Shown: positions 1 through 5,123 of the stretch, piece by piece
How the letters are laid out: every line of letters starts with the position of its first letter
Numbering within the stretch: the stretch's first letter is position 1
Translations under genes and position numbers: made by a program
The notes under the pieces: model-generated
What the model was told of the DNA's origin: nothing
Database searches by the model: none
What the model saw: the letters and a program-made list of their open reading frames with translations, nothing else
From: Bacteriovoracaceae bacterium UBA2394
GTDB lineage: Bacteria > Bdellovibrionota > UBA2394
DNA: 5,123 nucleotides
Reading direction: 5' to 3'
NCBI GenBank assembly: GCA_002343335.1
Contig: DDSI01000073.1
Coordinates: 1 to 5,123, forward strand

Positions 1-487
1 GGATGCGCTCACAGGACTATGGACCAAGCGCCACTTTTTAGAGCACCTAGAAACGGAGTTTAACTATCACCGGCGCGTTAAGAAGCCGTTGTCAGTGATC
101 ATGTGCGACCTCGATCATTTTAAGAAAATCAACGACAACTACGGGCACCTAGGCGGCGATCTTGTTCTCAAAGAGCTCGGAGGTATGATTTTAAATGTTC
201 TTCGAAGAGGAGATTCGGTGGGGCGGTACGGAGGAGAGGAAATTATTTTCTTCTTAAGAGAGACACCGTTACCGGGAGCGAAAGTTTTTTCCGAAAGACT
301 TAGAATGTTAGTAGAAAATCATCCGTTCATTTTTGAAGGAAAGAAAATTCCCGCTACCATTTCGATCGGGGTTGCCACATGCACCGAGGATAATTACTCG
401 ACCATGCATGAACTGATCAAAGCGGCAGACGAATTTTTATATAAGGCCAAGCAAACCGGTCGCAATAAGGTCGTTGCGCTCCATTGA
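1..487 (+). CDS. GGDEF-domain diguanylate cyclase, C-terminal part (5' end outside window)
   Basis: This is the C-terminal catalytic domain of a diguanylate cyclase, which makes cyclic-di-GMP from two GTP. The frame is open from nt 2 to the TGA at 485-487, giving 161 visible residues. The domain begins at once with DALTGLWTKRHF, the usual GGDEF entry motif, so nearly the whole catalytic domain is present and any sensor or receiver domain lies upstream. Numbering from the first visible residue, CDLDHFKKIND (35-45) carries the metal-binding Asp36, and GHLGGD (48-53) follows. The signature is RYGGEEI (75-81), a GGEEF variant with Ile for Phe. RRGD (68-71) stands five residues before it and fits the RxxD inhibitory site that binds product. 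Both Glu residues of the signature are kept, so activity is likely. The TTG at 89 falls inside the domain and is not a credible start. The dehydratase gene follows 21 nt downstream, so co-transcription is possible. Confidence 0.93.
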   Translation, partial: DALTGLWTKRHFLEHLETEFNYHRRVKKPLSVIMCDLDHFKKINDNYGHLGGDLVLKELGGMILNVLRRGDSVGRYGGEEIIFFLRETPLPGAKVFSERLRMLVENHPFIFEGKKIPATISIGVATCTEDNYSTMHELIKAADEFLYKAKQTGRNKVVALH

Positions 488-508
488 GGTTTTTGCTCAA
501 GTGGCGCC

Positions 509-910
509 GTGCGTATTCCAGAAAAAACTGAATTTCCCCTTCGAGCCAGGCCCCAAAAATGGGTGGTCGATGACATTCAAATTGAAAAATTTCACAAAGC
601 CCTTCGATGGAATACGTCAATCTTGCCGCCCACCATTTATTCTATCTTTCTCTCTGGCGTTTTTGAGATTGTGAACGATCTGAAAGTGGATTGGAAAAAT
701 CTTCTTCATGCGACTCAAGCTTTTGAATATGGAGAACCTCTAAGTGTTCCCACGGAAGGGACCGCAGAGACCGTCCTCAAAGATGTTAAGTTTCGAGCCA
801 AAACGTATTGGATGCAGTTCGAAACCGTTGCCACTGCAAATGCCTCTCGCGCTGTCGTGGTAAGATCGAAAACATTGCTCTTGGTCAAAGCGGAAAGTGA
901 AATGCCATGA
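509..910 (+). CDS. MaoC N-terminal-like (HadA-type) dehydratase subunit, hot-dog fold
   Basis: This 133-residue protein resembles the FAS1-like/MaoC N-terminal dehydratase family, the non-catalytic hot-dog half of two-part (3R)-hydroxyacyl dehydratases. The stretch PPTIYSIFLSGVF (40-52) and LLHATQAFEYGEPL (65-78) match the family's conserved 'P-T' and 'LLH-x-x-Q-x-F-E-Y-x-x-P-L' regions. They are followed by a strand-rich tail, VLKDVKFRAKTYW (89-101) and KTLLLVKAE (121-129). The Asp/His catalytic pair of MaoC is absent, as expected for this subunit. The start is a GTG 21 nt after the GGDEF stop and has no convincing ribosome binding site. No other in-frame start lies between that stop and 509, so translation may depend on the upstream gene. 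Its stop overlaps the next start as ATGA (907-910), which is typical of subunits made in equal amounts. The family call is from motif recognition. The substrate is unknown, but an acyl thioester is likely. Confidence 0.78.
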   Translation: MRIPEKTEFPLRARPQKWVVDDIQIEKFHKALRWNTSILPPTIYSIFLSGVFEIVNDLKVDWKNLLHATQAFEYGEPLSVPTEGTAETVLKDVKFRAKTYWMQFETVATANASRAVVVRSKTLLLVKAESEMP

Positions 911-1263
911 GTCAGCGCATCTTTGATTTTGAACCGATCACTCTCGATCAAATTCGCGACTATGCGGAAGCATCTGGGGACCACAATCAAATCCATCTGA
1001 ACGAGGACTTTGCAAAAGCAGCAGGACTTCCTGGAATTATTGCCCATGGAATGCTTTCTATGGGCCTTGGATCGCGCGCCCTTAGCATGTGGGGATATGA
1101 CTTATCGAAACTTAAGAATTACGAAGCAAAGTTTAAAGAAATCGTACGGCCGGGAGATCTCCTCCGTGCGGAAGAAGTACGCCAAAGCCACGGTCAAATC
1201 GATCTTCGCATTCTCAATCAAAATGGAATTGAAATTCTAGTGGCATCTGCAAAATTCACCTGA
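907..1263 (+). CDS. MaoC-like (R)-specific enoyl-CoA hydratase / HadB-type dehydratase subunit
   Basis: This 118-residue single hot-dog protein carries the MaoC / R-specific hydratase motif. Known members interconvert (3R)-hydroxyacyl and trans-2-enoyl thioesters. SGDHNQIH (23-30) supplies the expected catalytic Asp25 and His30, and GIIAHGML (43-50) is the usual loop after the hot-dog helix. The family normally has Pro where Gln28 stands (N-P-x-H), a small deviation outside the catalytic pair. VRPGDLLRAE lies in the second half and matches the strand that closes the fold. The length is normal for a single-domain member. The start ATG overlaps the previous stop by 4 nt, with a GGAAAG purine run 9 nt upstream (892-897). 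With the preceding gene it probably forms a HadAB-like heterodimer in which this protein supplies the active site. The role could be lipid synthesis or modification, fatty-acid turnover or a polyketide-like pathway. The sequence does not choose between these. Confidence 0.88.
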   Translation: MSQRIFDFEPITLDQIRDYAEASGDHNQIHLNEDFAKAAGLPGIIAHGMLSMGLGSRALSMWGYDLSKLKNYEAKFKEIVRPGDLLRAEEVRQSHGQIDLRILNQNGIEILVASAKFT

Positions 1264-1645
1264 GAAAAACAGCGATTTTGCCGTTGCTGGCAAGGTCCTC
1301 CAAAATTTCGACGTAAGGACGTACGAGCTCCCGATCAGATTCTCGAAAGCGAATCCCATAGTAAAATGAACGACTGCCTTTGATCTCTTTGATGACACAA
1401 TAAACGACCTCACCTCTTACGATGACCGGGGGAGCATGGTCTTTCCAATGAAGTCGGCAAGGAATTGTGCGAGATTTTAAGAGTTCCGGTCGAAGAGTCT
1501 TCGAATAAAATCCGAGTCCTCCCATGCCAAGGCTTGTCAATTGTTCAGAACTTCGCCGAGGCGGAAAACTAAGTCTGACCTGCGCATTTTGATCGATATG
1601 ATAACGTTCGAACTCCCGTCGATCTTGAATCGTAATTGTAGGCAT
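1256..1645 (-). CDS. PilZ-domain protein, single domain, with degenerate second ligand motif
   Basis: This 129-residue protein is essentially one PilZ domain, the common c-di-GMP receptor fold that acts by binding partner proteins. DRREFERY (8-15) contains the RxxxR motif (Arg10, Arg14). The usual (D/N)xSxxG motif should fall before GGLGF (42-46), but the residues are SLGMGG (38-43), so Asp/Asn and Ser are replaced by Ser38 and Gly40. Later strands match the family: RGEVVY (77-82) and YYGIRF (95-100). The frame stays open 84 codons upstream to 1897, but that stretch does not look like a protein domain. The ATG at 1645 directly precedes the domain, with GGAG (1653-1650) and AGGAAG (1660-1655) as ribosome binding sites, so it was chosen as the start. 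The 3' end overlaps the convergent MaoC gene by 8 bp. The fold assignment is firm, but c-di-GMP binding is uncertain. Confidence 0.85.
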   Translation of the reverse strand: MPTITIQDRREFERYHIDQNAQVRLSFPPRRSSEQLTSLGMGGLGFYSKTLRPELLKSRTIPCRLHWKDHAPPVIVRGEVVYCVIKEIKGSRSFYYGIRFRESDRELVRPYVEILEDLASNGKIAVFLR

Positions 1646-1808
1646 ATTTCTCCACTTCCTCACGTGAACCTTCGTTGCAAGTCGTGCTTCTAAATTAACC
1701 CTTAGAACAAGTGCAGAAAGCATGCCCGAGGCACCTTGAAATTCATTTTTCCAACGAATCCAGCCCCCGCAAAAATTGTCTCGGCAAGAAGCTGTCCACG
1801 AAAGGGCG

Positions 1809-1846
1809 TTCATGGGACAAATATCGCCTAGCAGAGAGCCCATGAA
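1809..1846. repeat. 8-bp perfect inverted repeat with 22-nt spacer
   Basis: TTCATGGG at 1809-1816 is the exact reverse complement of CCCATGAA at 1839-1846. The 22-nt spacer shows no clear internal pairing. It may be a two-half-site operator or a long-loop hairpin in the leader of the minus-strand PilZ gene. An 8-bp pair at this spacing can also arise by chance. Confidence 0.4.
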
Positions 1847-1867
1847 ATCCCTATAAACCGTCGGAAA

Positions 1868-1882
1868 CACGATCCTATCGTG
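1868..1882. promoter_or_regulatory. Compact 6-3-6 inverted repeat, possible operator or hairpin
   Basis: CACGAT (1868-1873), spacer CCT, then ATCGTG (1877-1882) form a perfect 15-nt inverted repeat ending 29 nt before the ATG of the secreted-protein gene. It lies just upstream of a TATATT box and would overlap the -35 position of such a promoter, the usual place for a repressor or activator site. As RNA it would form a 6-bp stem with a 3-nt loop. No clear U-tract follows on either strand, so a terminator is unlikely. Confidence 0.4.
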
Positions 1883-1887
1883 GCATA

Positions 1888-1893
1888 TATATT
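1888..1893 (+). promoter_or_regulatory. Possible -10 box for the secreted-protein gene
   Basis: TATATT matches the sigma-70 -10 consensus at five of six positions and lies 18 nt before the ATG at 1912, so any transcript would have a very short leader. The expected -35 position (about 1865-1870) reads AAACAC, which is a poor match, and the surrounding DNA is AT-rich. The call is therefore weak. An activator bound at the inverted repeat at 1868-1882 could compensate. Confidence 0.25.
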
Positions 1894-1911
1894 GCATTTT
1901 CTAAGATAACG

Positions 1912-2394
1912 ATGCGATCAAGCTTCCTAAGGATTATCGCTCTCCTTCTCGCTTCTGGAGCGGGTTTAATGATTTCGTCCTCTCTCCATGCAGAGGAAAT
2001 TACGCTCTATTGCAAAAATAGTAATCGCTACGGACTTTATGAGCAGTGCCAAGAAGTCATCGTGATGGAAGCTCAGTCGAATATTCTCCGCGTCTACTCG
2101 CGGCCTCAACGCATTGTCATGTCAGTAAAAGTTCAAAATTTATTTAGCGCCTCGTCTCTGCGATTGAGATCGAGGGTTCCCGCTGAAAAGGAAATCGCTC
2201 TACCAGGTCACTTGCTATCCAATTCCTCAAAACTAGGATTTTTAAGTTTGTGCCGATCTCAGAAGCCGTCTGGAGCTGCTCAAAATTTGGTCCACTTCAC
2301 GTGCGGCAGCTCGACCGTGCAAAGTGTTCAGAAGGATCTGGCATACACGATCCGGCCTTATCGTCCGGGCAAAGCCAACGATCCACGAAGTTAA
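1912..2394 (+). CDS. Secreted or periplasmic four-cysteine protein of unknown function
   Basis: I do not recognise this 160-residue protein. It has a clear Sec signal peptide: MRSS plus Arg7, a hydrophobic core around residues 8-23, and a likely cut after SLHA (24-27) before EEITLY. There is no lipobox Cys at the cut, so it should be a soluble periplasmic, surface-associated or exported protein rather than a lipoprotein. The mature part is about 133 residues, mostly strand-like and basic, with four cysteines (34, 46, 114, 131) that could form two disulfides outside the cytoplasm. No membrane segment is seen after the signal peptide, and the C-terminus is polar. The ATG has no good Shine-Dalgarno sequence, but it fits the signal peptide exactly. 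The gene appears monocistronic: it diverges from the PilZ gene and converges on the HD-GYP-like gene with a 13-bp gap. Confidence 0.8.
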   Translation: MRSSFLRIIALLLASGAGLMISSSLHAEEITLYCKNSNRYGLYEQCQEVIVMEAQSNILRVYSRPQRIVMSVKVQNLFSASSLRLRSRVPAEKEIALPGHLLSNSSKLGFLSLCRSQKPSGAAQNLVHFTCGSSTVQSVQKDLAYTIRPYRPGKANDPRS

Positions 2395-2407
2395 GTTCTA
2401 CATCCAA

Positions 2408-3871
2408 TTATTCAAAGAAATAGTGCGCAACGTTAACGCCTTCTCGCTTAGGATCGAGAATTTTAGAGACCTTTAAATTGGGCTCATTGGCTAGATCGAC
2501 CAATCGCGCTCGCACTTTAGGATCGACGGACAAGATTTTAATGAGAGGCGTTCCCAATTTTTCTCCCGAAGGGCGGAAAAGAATTCCTCGCTCTCCGCTA
2601 GAGAGCAAACAAAGTGAGCCCATCGGGATGACTCCTAGAAATCTCACGAAGAGATAATAGAGAAGAGGATCGAGCTCAGCGCCTTGAACATTAGAAGCTG
2701 CTTTGCTGCCGAGCAAACGCACTGCCTCGGCCGGCGTGTAAGCATCGCGAAAGGGTCGTTCACTCGTCAGGGCTACATACTGACTTACTAATCGAAGTAT
2801 TCGAGCATCCAAATTTAATGAAACCGATTTTGCATTTGCGCCTTTTGAATATTCAAAAATGGCAAGCAAGCGCTCAAGCACGGGGCGAGAAGACCCTTGC
2901 ACTTGAATGAGTTTGTAGACTCCCGACGCCTGCGCATCGAGAATGCGTTTATACTCCACCGGCGTGAGTGCATCTTTTTTATTCACGGTTTCGCTCACTT
3001 CGCCGAGAAGTCCGACGTTATACATCAGACCGACCATTCCTAAGTTGATCTGATCGCGAATGGAAAATTGCAATTCCTTTGCAAGGGCCATCGAAAGCAA
3101 GCAGGTTGCGACAGATTGATTGACCGCTGCATGGAATGCAGGATCTCCTCCATCCCCTTCATCGCGAATCAAACTAAGAGCCGCAATTTGATAGGGGGAG
3201 ACTTTTAGGATTTCGGCGAGTTCGACCAATTCTCGTCGAATCCTTCGCTGGGAAATCAGTTCGGAATTTTTTGTAAGCGCCCTTAAAAAATCTGCGGCAT
3301 GATTTTTTAGGAGGGAATAATGTTTGAGCGCATAGAGCGGACTCAAAAGAAGTTGTCGGCTCTTTAGACGCAAATTGGATTTTTCAGGATCCTGAAGAGT
3401 AAACTCTATTCCTTCGATGTTTTGTGAAAACGCTTTTGGTTTCGAATTGACGGAATTGTGTAGCGCCCACTTTGAGAAGAACCCTCCTATGGTGTCGGCG
3501 GATAAATCCGCCGAAAAGCAAATCGATTCAAACATGGCGGTTTCGAGGCTATCGGTCATAAACTTAAGCGCCTCTACAATCGTAAAGTGCTGGAGCACTT
3601 TCGTGTGATTGATCTGAATCACATTGTCCTGGTAGCGAATTTCGACCTTTCCGGAATCTTTAGAATAGGGCCGTAACGATTCATAAGCACGCATGAATGC
3701 TTCCAGCGGCTTTTGAAGCGCAACATTCTTAATGTCATGCATGCTCAATCCCTTCAAGAGCCAGAAGGACGCGTTCAAAAAATCACGGCGCAAGTTCTCG
3801 AGCTGTTCTGGGGTGGCTTCGCCGACAATTGGAGAGGGTGCCGAAGAACCGGTGTTGGAAATATCGCTCAC
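2408..3871 (-). CDS. HD-GYP-like protein lacking the metal-binding residues (pseudo-phosphodiesterase)
   Basis: This 487-residue protein has a unique N-terminal region (about 1-200) and a C-terminal half that follows the HD-GYP c-di-GMP phosphodiesterase fold without its catalytic residues. The fold match is best in ALTSERPFRDAYTPAEA (367-383, family 'DALTS-x-RPYR') and in FLGVIPMGSLCLLSSGERG (411-429, family 'lG-x-yPvGs-x-V-x-LS-x-Ge'). By my alignment the ligand positions read Gln252 (first His), Tyr284-Asn285 (the HD pair), Ala313 (HP-x-x-G His), Ile338-Phe339 (HHE pair) and Ser363 (final Asp). The GYP loop is also lost. The N-terminal part mixes helices with a strand pair around 75-92. 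The GTG start overlaps the HEAT-gene stop as GTGA and is preceded by AGGAGG with a 9-nt spacer. It probably senses, scaffolds or regulates rather than hydrolyses c-di-GMP. An unrelated HD/HDOD-like helical domain is the alternative. Confidence 0.82.
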   Translation of the reverse strand: MSDISNTGSSAPSPIVGEATPEQLENLRRDFLNASFWLLKGLSMHDIKNVALQKPLEAFMRAYESLRPYSKDSGKVEIRYQDNVIQINHTKVLQHFTIVEALKFMTDSLETAMFESICFSADLSADTIGGFFSKWALHNSVNSKPKAFSQNIEGIEFTLQDPEKSNLRLKSRQLLLSPLYALKHYSLLKNHAADFLRALTKNSELISQRRIRRELVELAEILKVSPYQIAALSLIRDEGDGGDPAFHAAVNQSVATCLLSMALAKELQFSIRDQINLGMVGLMYNVGLLGEVSETVNKKDALTPVEYKRILDAQASGVYKLIQVQGSSRPVLERLLAIFEYSKGANAKSVSLNLDARILRLVSQYVALTSERPFRDAYTPAEAVRLLGSKAASNVQGAELDPLLYYLFVRFLGVIPMGSLCLLSSGERGILFRPSGEKLGTPLIKILSVDPKVRARLVDLANEPNLKVSKILDPKREGVNVAHYFFE

Positions 3872-5123
3872 TTTGAAGGTCCTCCTGTAGAGATGCGATG
3901 TTTCATTCGATGGATCGTATCGCGCAGTTCAGGCGCTAGGGATTCGAGCGGTGTCTTCTGCAGAAGCCGCTCAATCCACTCCGGATGAGAGCGAACCACG
4001 GCCTTTAGTAACAGCATTCGGCGCTCGGTTTCGGCCTTCTTTTTGAATAGACCCTCCCCTGGTTGCATCCACATACTTTCACACCACGGCCAGGCAGCTT
4101 CAGCTCCAATGGTAAAGAGACAGCGATACATGGCTTCTCTCTCTTCTGCGGTCGCGGAGGATTGAAATTCTTTCGAATCCATTCTCACCTTCAAAAACTT
4201 CAAGGCATTTTTGGATTGAGCAGCGCCTAAAACATCGTAGACTTGCATGCGCTCTTCATCCTTCTCAGACTTGAGTAGTCGATCAAAAATATGAAGCGCT
4301 TCAGAAGTACCGATTTGAGCCAACTGCTTGAGCACTTTGATTCGCACAGTCGGTGCGGCGGACTTCAAATGGACTTCCAAAAACTTTTGAAAGTGGTGAG
4401 TGGGTTTCGAGGCCAGGATATTGATCAGATACTCCCAAGAAGGATGTTCCGGCTTACTCTCCGCTTCTTGAATGAGCCAAACCATGTGATTTGAGAGATG
4501 CTTCAAAAGAAAATCGCCGACCACCCGGTGGAGCCAAGGATGCTCCCCAAGAAGTTGAATGAGCAGCTTTACTCCTCCCGAGTTGGATAGCATCAAAAGT
4601 TTTGTCACCATCTTCTGATGCTCCGGGGACTTTAGGAGCTGATTAAAGATCGGCAATTGGTCGACATGGAAAATCTGATCGATAATTTTCTGAATCTCTC
4701 CCGCCTGATCCATGCGATCTTTTTGCATTTGATAAAGCTTTTGAAGGACAGCTTCAAAAAGAGGTAGCGAACCGGAAACCAATATCATGTGAGAGACTTT
4801 GACGACTAAATCGCGACCAACAGAGAGTTGCTCCCCATCTTTCTCTGTGAGCAGAAAATGAAATCCCATGGCCAGAAGTCTCTCTAAAGTCTCCTGCTCA
4901 TGGCCCTTGGTCTCACGGCCGATGGCAATTCCTTGAATCACTCGGGCCACTTCCTCATCACTGCGCGTGAACTGAGCGGGATTGAGACGAAATTCTTCTA
5001 AAACTTTGAGATCATCGGATCGCAATTTTCTTGGATTATTAGGAGCGGGAGGAAATGAGGCCTGGCCCACTCGCGCGACAAATGACTCTATTTGCTCCTT
5101 CAACTTCGGGTCTTCTCGTTCGA
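3868..5123 (-). CDS. HEAT-repeat-like helical protein (5' end outside window)
   Basis: This is an all-helical cytoplasmic protein with at least 418 visible residues. The frame stays open to the right edge, reading EREDPK before the TTG at 5103. That TTG lacks support as a start, so the gene is treated as 5'-partial. Counting from the TTG, residues 248-305 show two HEAT-like units, with VRIKVLKQLAQIGTSEAL (253-270) and MQVYDVLGAAQSKNALKFL (286-304) as helix pairs ending in the typical 'G-x-x-x-A' turn. Degenerate helical units cover about 110-245. There is no signal peptide, membrane segment or enzymatic motif. HEAT repeats form curved solenoids that bind partner proteins. The last codons carry AGGAGG and the stop overlaps the next start, so this protein and the HD-GYP-like protein are probably made together and may form a complex. 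The specific function is unknown. Confidence 0.75.
   Translation of the reverse strand, partial: EREDPKLKEQIESFVARVGQASFPPAPNNPRKLRSDDLKVLEEFRLNPAQFTRSDEEVARVIQGIAIGRETKGHEQETLERLLAMGFHFLLTEKDGEQLSVGRDLVVKVSHMILVSGSLPLFEAVLQKLYQMQKDRMDQAGEIQKIIDQIFHVDQLPIFNQLLKSPEHQKMVTKLLMLSNSGGVKLLIQLLGEHPWLHRVVGDFLLKHLSNHMVWLIQEAESKPEHPSWEYLINILASKPTHHFQKFLEVHLKSAAPTVRIKVLKQLAQIGTSEALHIFDRLLKSEKDEERMQVYDVLGAAQSKNALKFLKVRMDSKEFQSSATAEEREAMYRCLFTIGAEAAWPWCESMWMQPGEGLFKKKAETERRMLLLKAVVRSHPEWIERLLQKTPLESLAPELRDTIHRMKHRISTGGPSK
3881..3886 (-). promoter_or_regulatory. Perfect AGGAGG ribosome binding site for the HD-GYP-like gene
   Basis: On the minus strand AGGAGG lies 9 nt upstream of the GTG at 3871-3869, inside the last codons of the HEAT gene where it encodes Gly-Gly. 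It settles the GTG start and suggests that the downstream gene is translated efficiently as well as being coupled by the GTGA overlap. Confidence 0.85.

Larger units (their letters stand above)
1646..1911. other. Divergent intergenic region between the PilZ and secreted-protein genes
   Basis: These 266 bp hold the leaders and promoters of two divergent genes. No convincing gene is seen on either strand. An open frame crosses it on the minus strand as an upstream extension of the PilZ frame, but its predicted residues (many Cys, Trp and Arg, no domain pattern) suggest chance. Visible structure includes an 8-bp palindrome TCACGTGA at 1660-1667, just upstream of the PilZ ribosome binding site. 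There is also a 6-bp inverted repeat TTCTAA/TTAGAA at 1688-1707, and two further repeats listed separately. Confidence 0.6.

Noticed and set aside
89..91. TTG as the start of the GGDEF gene.
   Set aside because: The GGDEF entry motif DALTGLW lies upstream in the same frame from nt 2, so the true start is outside the window.
394..620. Two overlapping minus-strand open frames across the GGDEF-dehydratase junction.
   Set aside because: They are antisense to well-supported genes, overlap each other in different frames and have no recognisable motif.
715..1047. A minus-strand open frame of about 110 codons opposite the dehydratase pair.
   Set aside because: It lies wholly antisense to two genes with clear family motifs, spans their junction and shows no domain pattern of its own.
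1278..1293. TTGCC/GGCAA hairpin as a terminator for the MaoC or PilZ gene.
   Set aside because: The stem is only 5 bp. The plus strand has no U-tract after it. On the minus strand the T-run comes 7 nt later and still inside the PilZ coding region.
1646..1897. An 84-codon in-frame upstream extension of the PilZ gene on the minus strand.
   Set aside because: The residues show no domain pattern and are rich in Cys, Trp and Arg. The ATG at 1897 lacks a ribosome binding site, while the ATG at 1645 has one and directly precedes the PilZ motif.
3200..3871. Reading the N-terminal region of the HD-GYP-like protein as a known sensor domain (PAS, GAF or receiver).
   Set aside because: No receiver Asp/Lys pattern and no PAS or GAF motif could be recognised, so the region is left as unknown.
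3417..4494. Short plus-strand open frames (3417-3608, 3713-3988, 4291-4494) opposite the HD-GYP-like and HEAT genes.
   Set aside because: They are short, antisense to long and well-supported genes, lack ribosome binding sites that stand out and resemble no protein family.
5101..5103. TTG as the start of the HEAT gene.
   Set aside because: The frame continues open to the window edge with acceptable residues, and no ribosome binding site can be seen in the few bases available.

Overview
The window looks like chromosomal DNA of a free-living or predatory Gram-negative bacterium. The genes recall Bdellovibrionota or the former Deltaproteobacteria: many cyclic-di-GMP-type signalling proteins, a HEAT-repeat protein coupled to an HD-GYP-like protein, and a lone secreted protein. 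GC content looks moderate by eye and was not computed. The taxonomic guess rests on gene content only and is weak. No tRNA, rRNA, insertion sequence, CRISPR array or phage gene was seen.

Layout from left to right. (1) The 3' part of a GGDEF diguanylate cyclase gene (+), cut by the left edge. (2) Two overlapping + strand genes for hot-dog dehydratase subunits: a MaoC N-terminal-like (HadA-type) subunit and a catalytic MaoC (HadB-type) subunit, joined by an ATGA overlap and starting 21 nt after the GGDEF stop. (3) A convergent - strand gene for a small PilZ-domain protein, whose stop overlaps the MaoC stop by 8 bp. (4) A 266-bp divergent intergenic region with several inverted repeats. (5) A + strand gene for a secreted four-cysteine protein of unknown function. 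(6) After a 13-bp convergent gap, two - strand genes in the order HEAT-repeat protein then degenerate HD-GYP protein. They share a GTGA overlap, and a perfect AGGAGG lies within the end of the HEAT gene. The HEAT gene runs off the right edge.

How the genes may work together. Three of the seven genes belong to families of the cyclic-di-GMP network: a synthase that looks active and feedback-inhibited, a PilZ protein with one of its two ligand motifs eroded, and an HD-GYP fold that has lost essentially every metal ligand. The clearest oddity is this pseudo-phosphodiesterase, translationally coupled to a HEAT-repeat scaffold. It looks like a signalling or assembly module that keeps the fold but not the chemistry. 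The dehydratase pair probably acts on (3R)-hydroxyacyl-CoA or a related thioester in lipid metabolism, and its link to the cyclase may be only positional. No complete, clearly new multi-gene system is evident. The HEAT and pseudo-HD-GYP pair is the best candidate for something undescribed.
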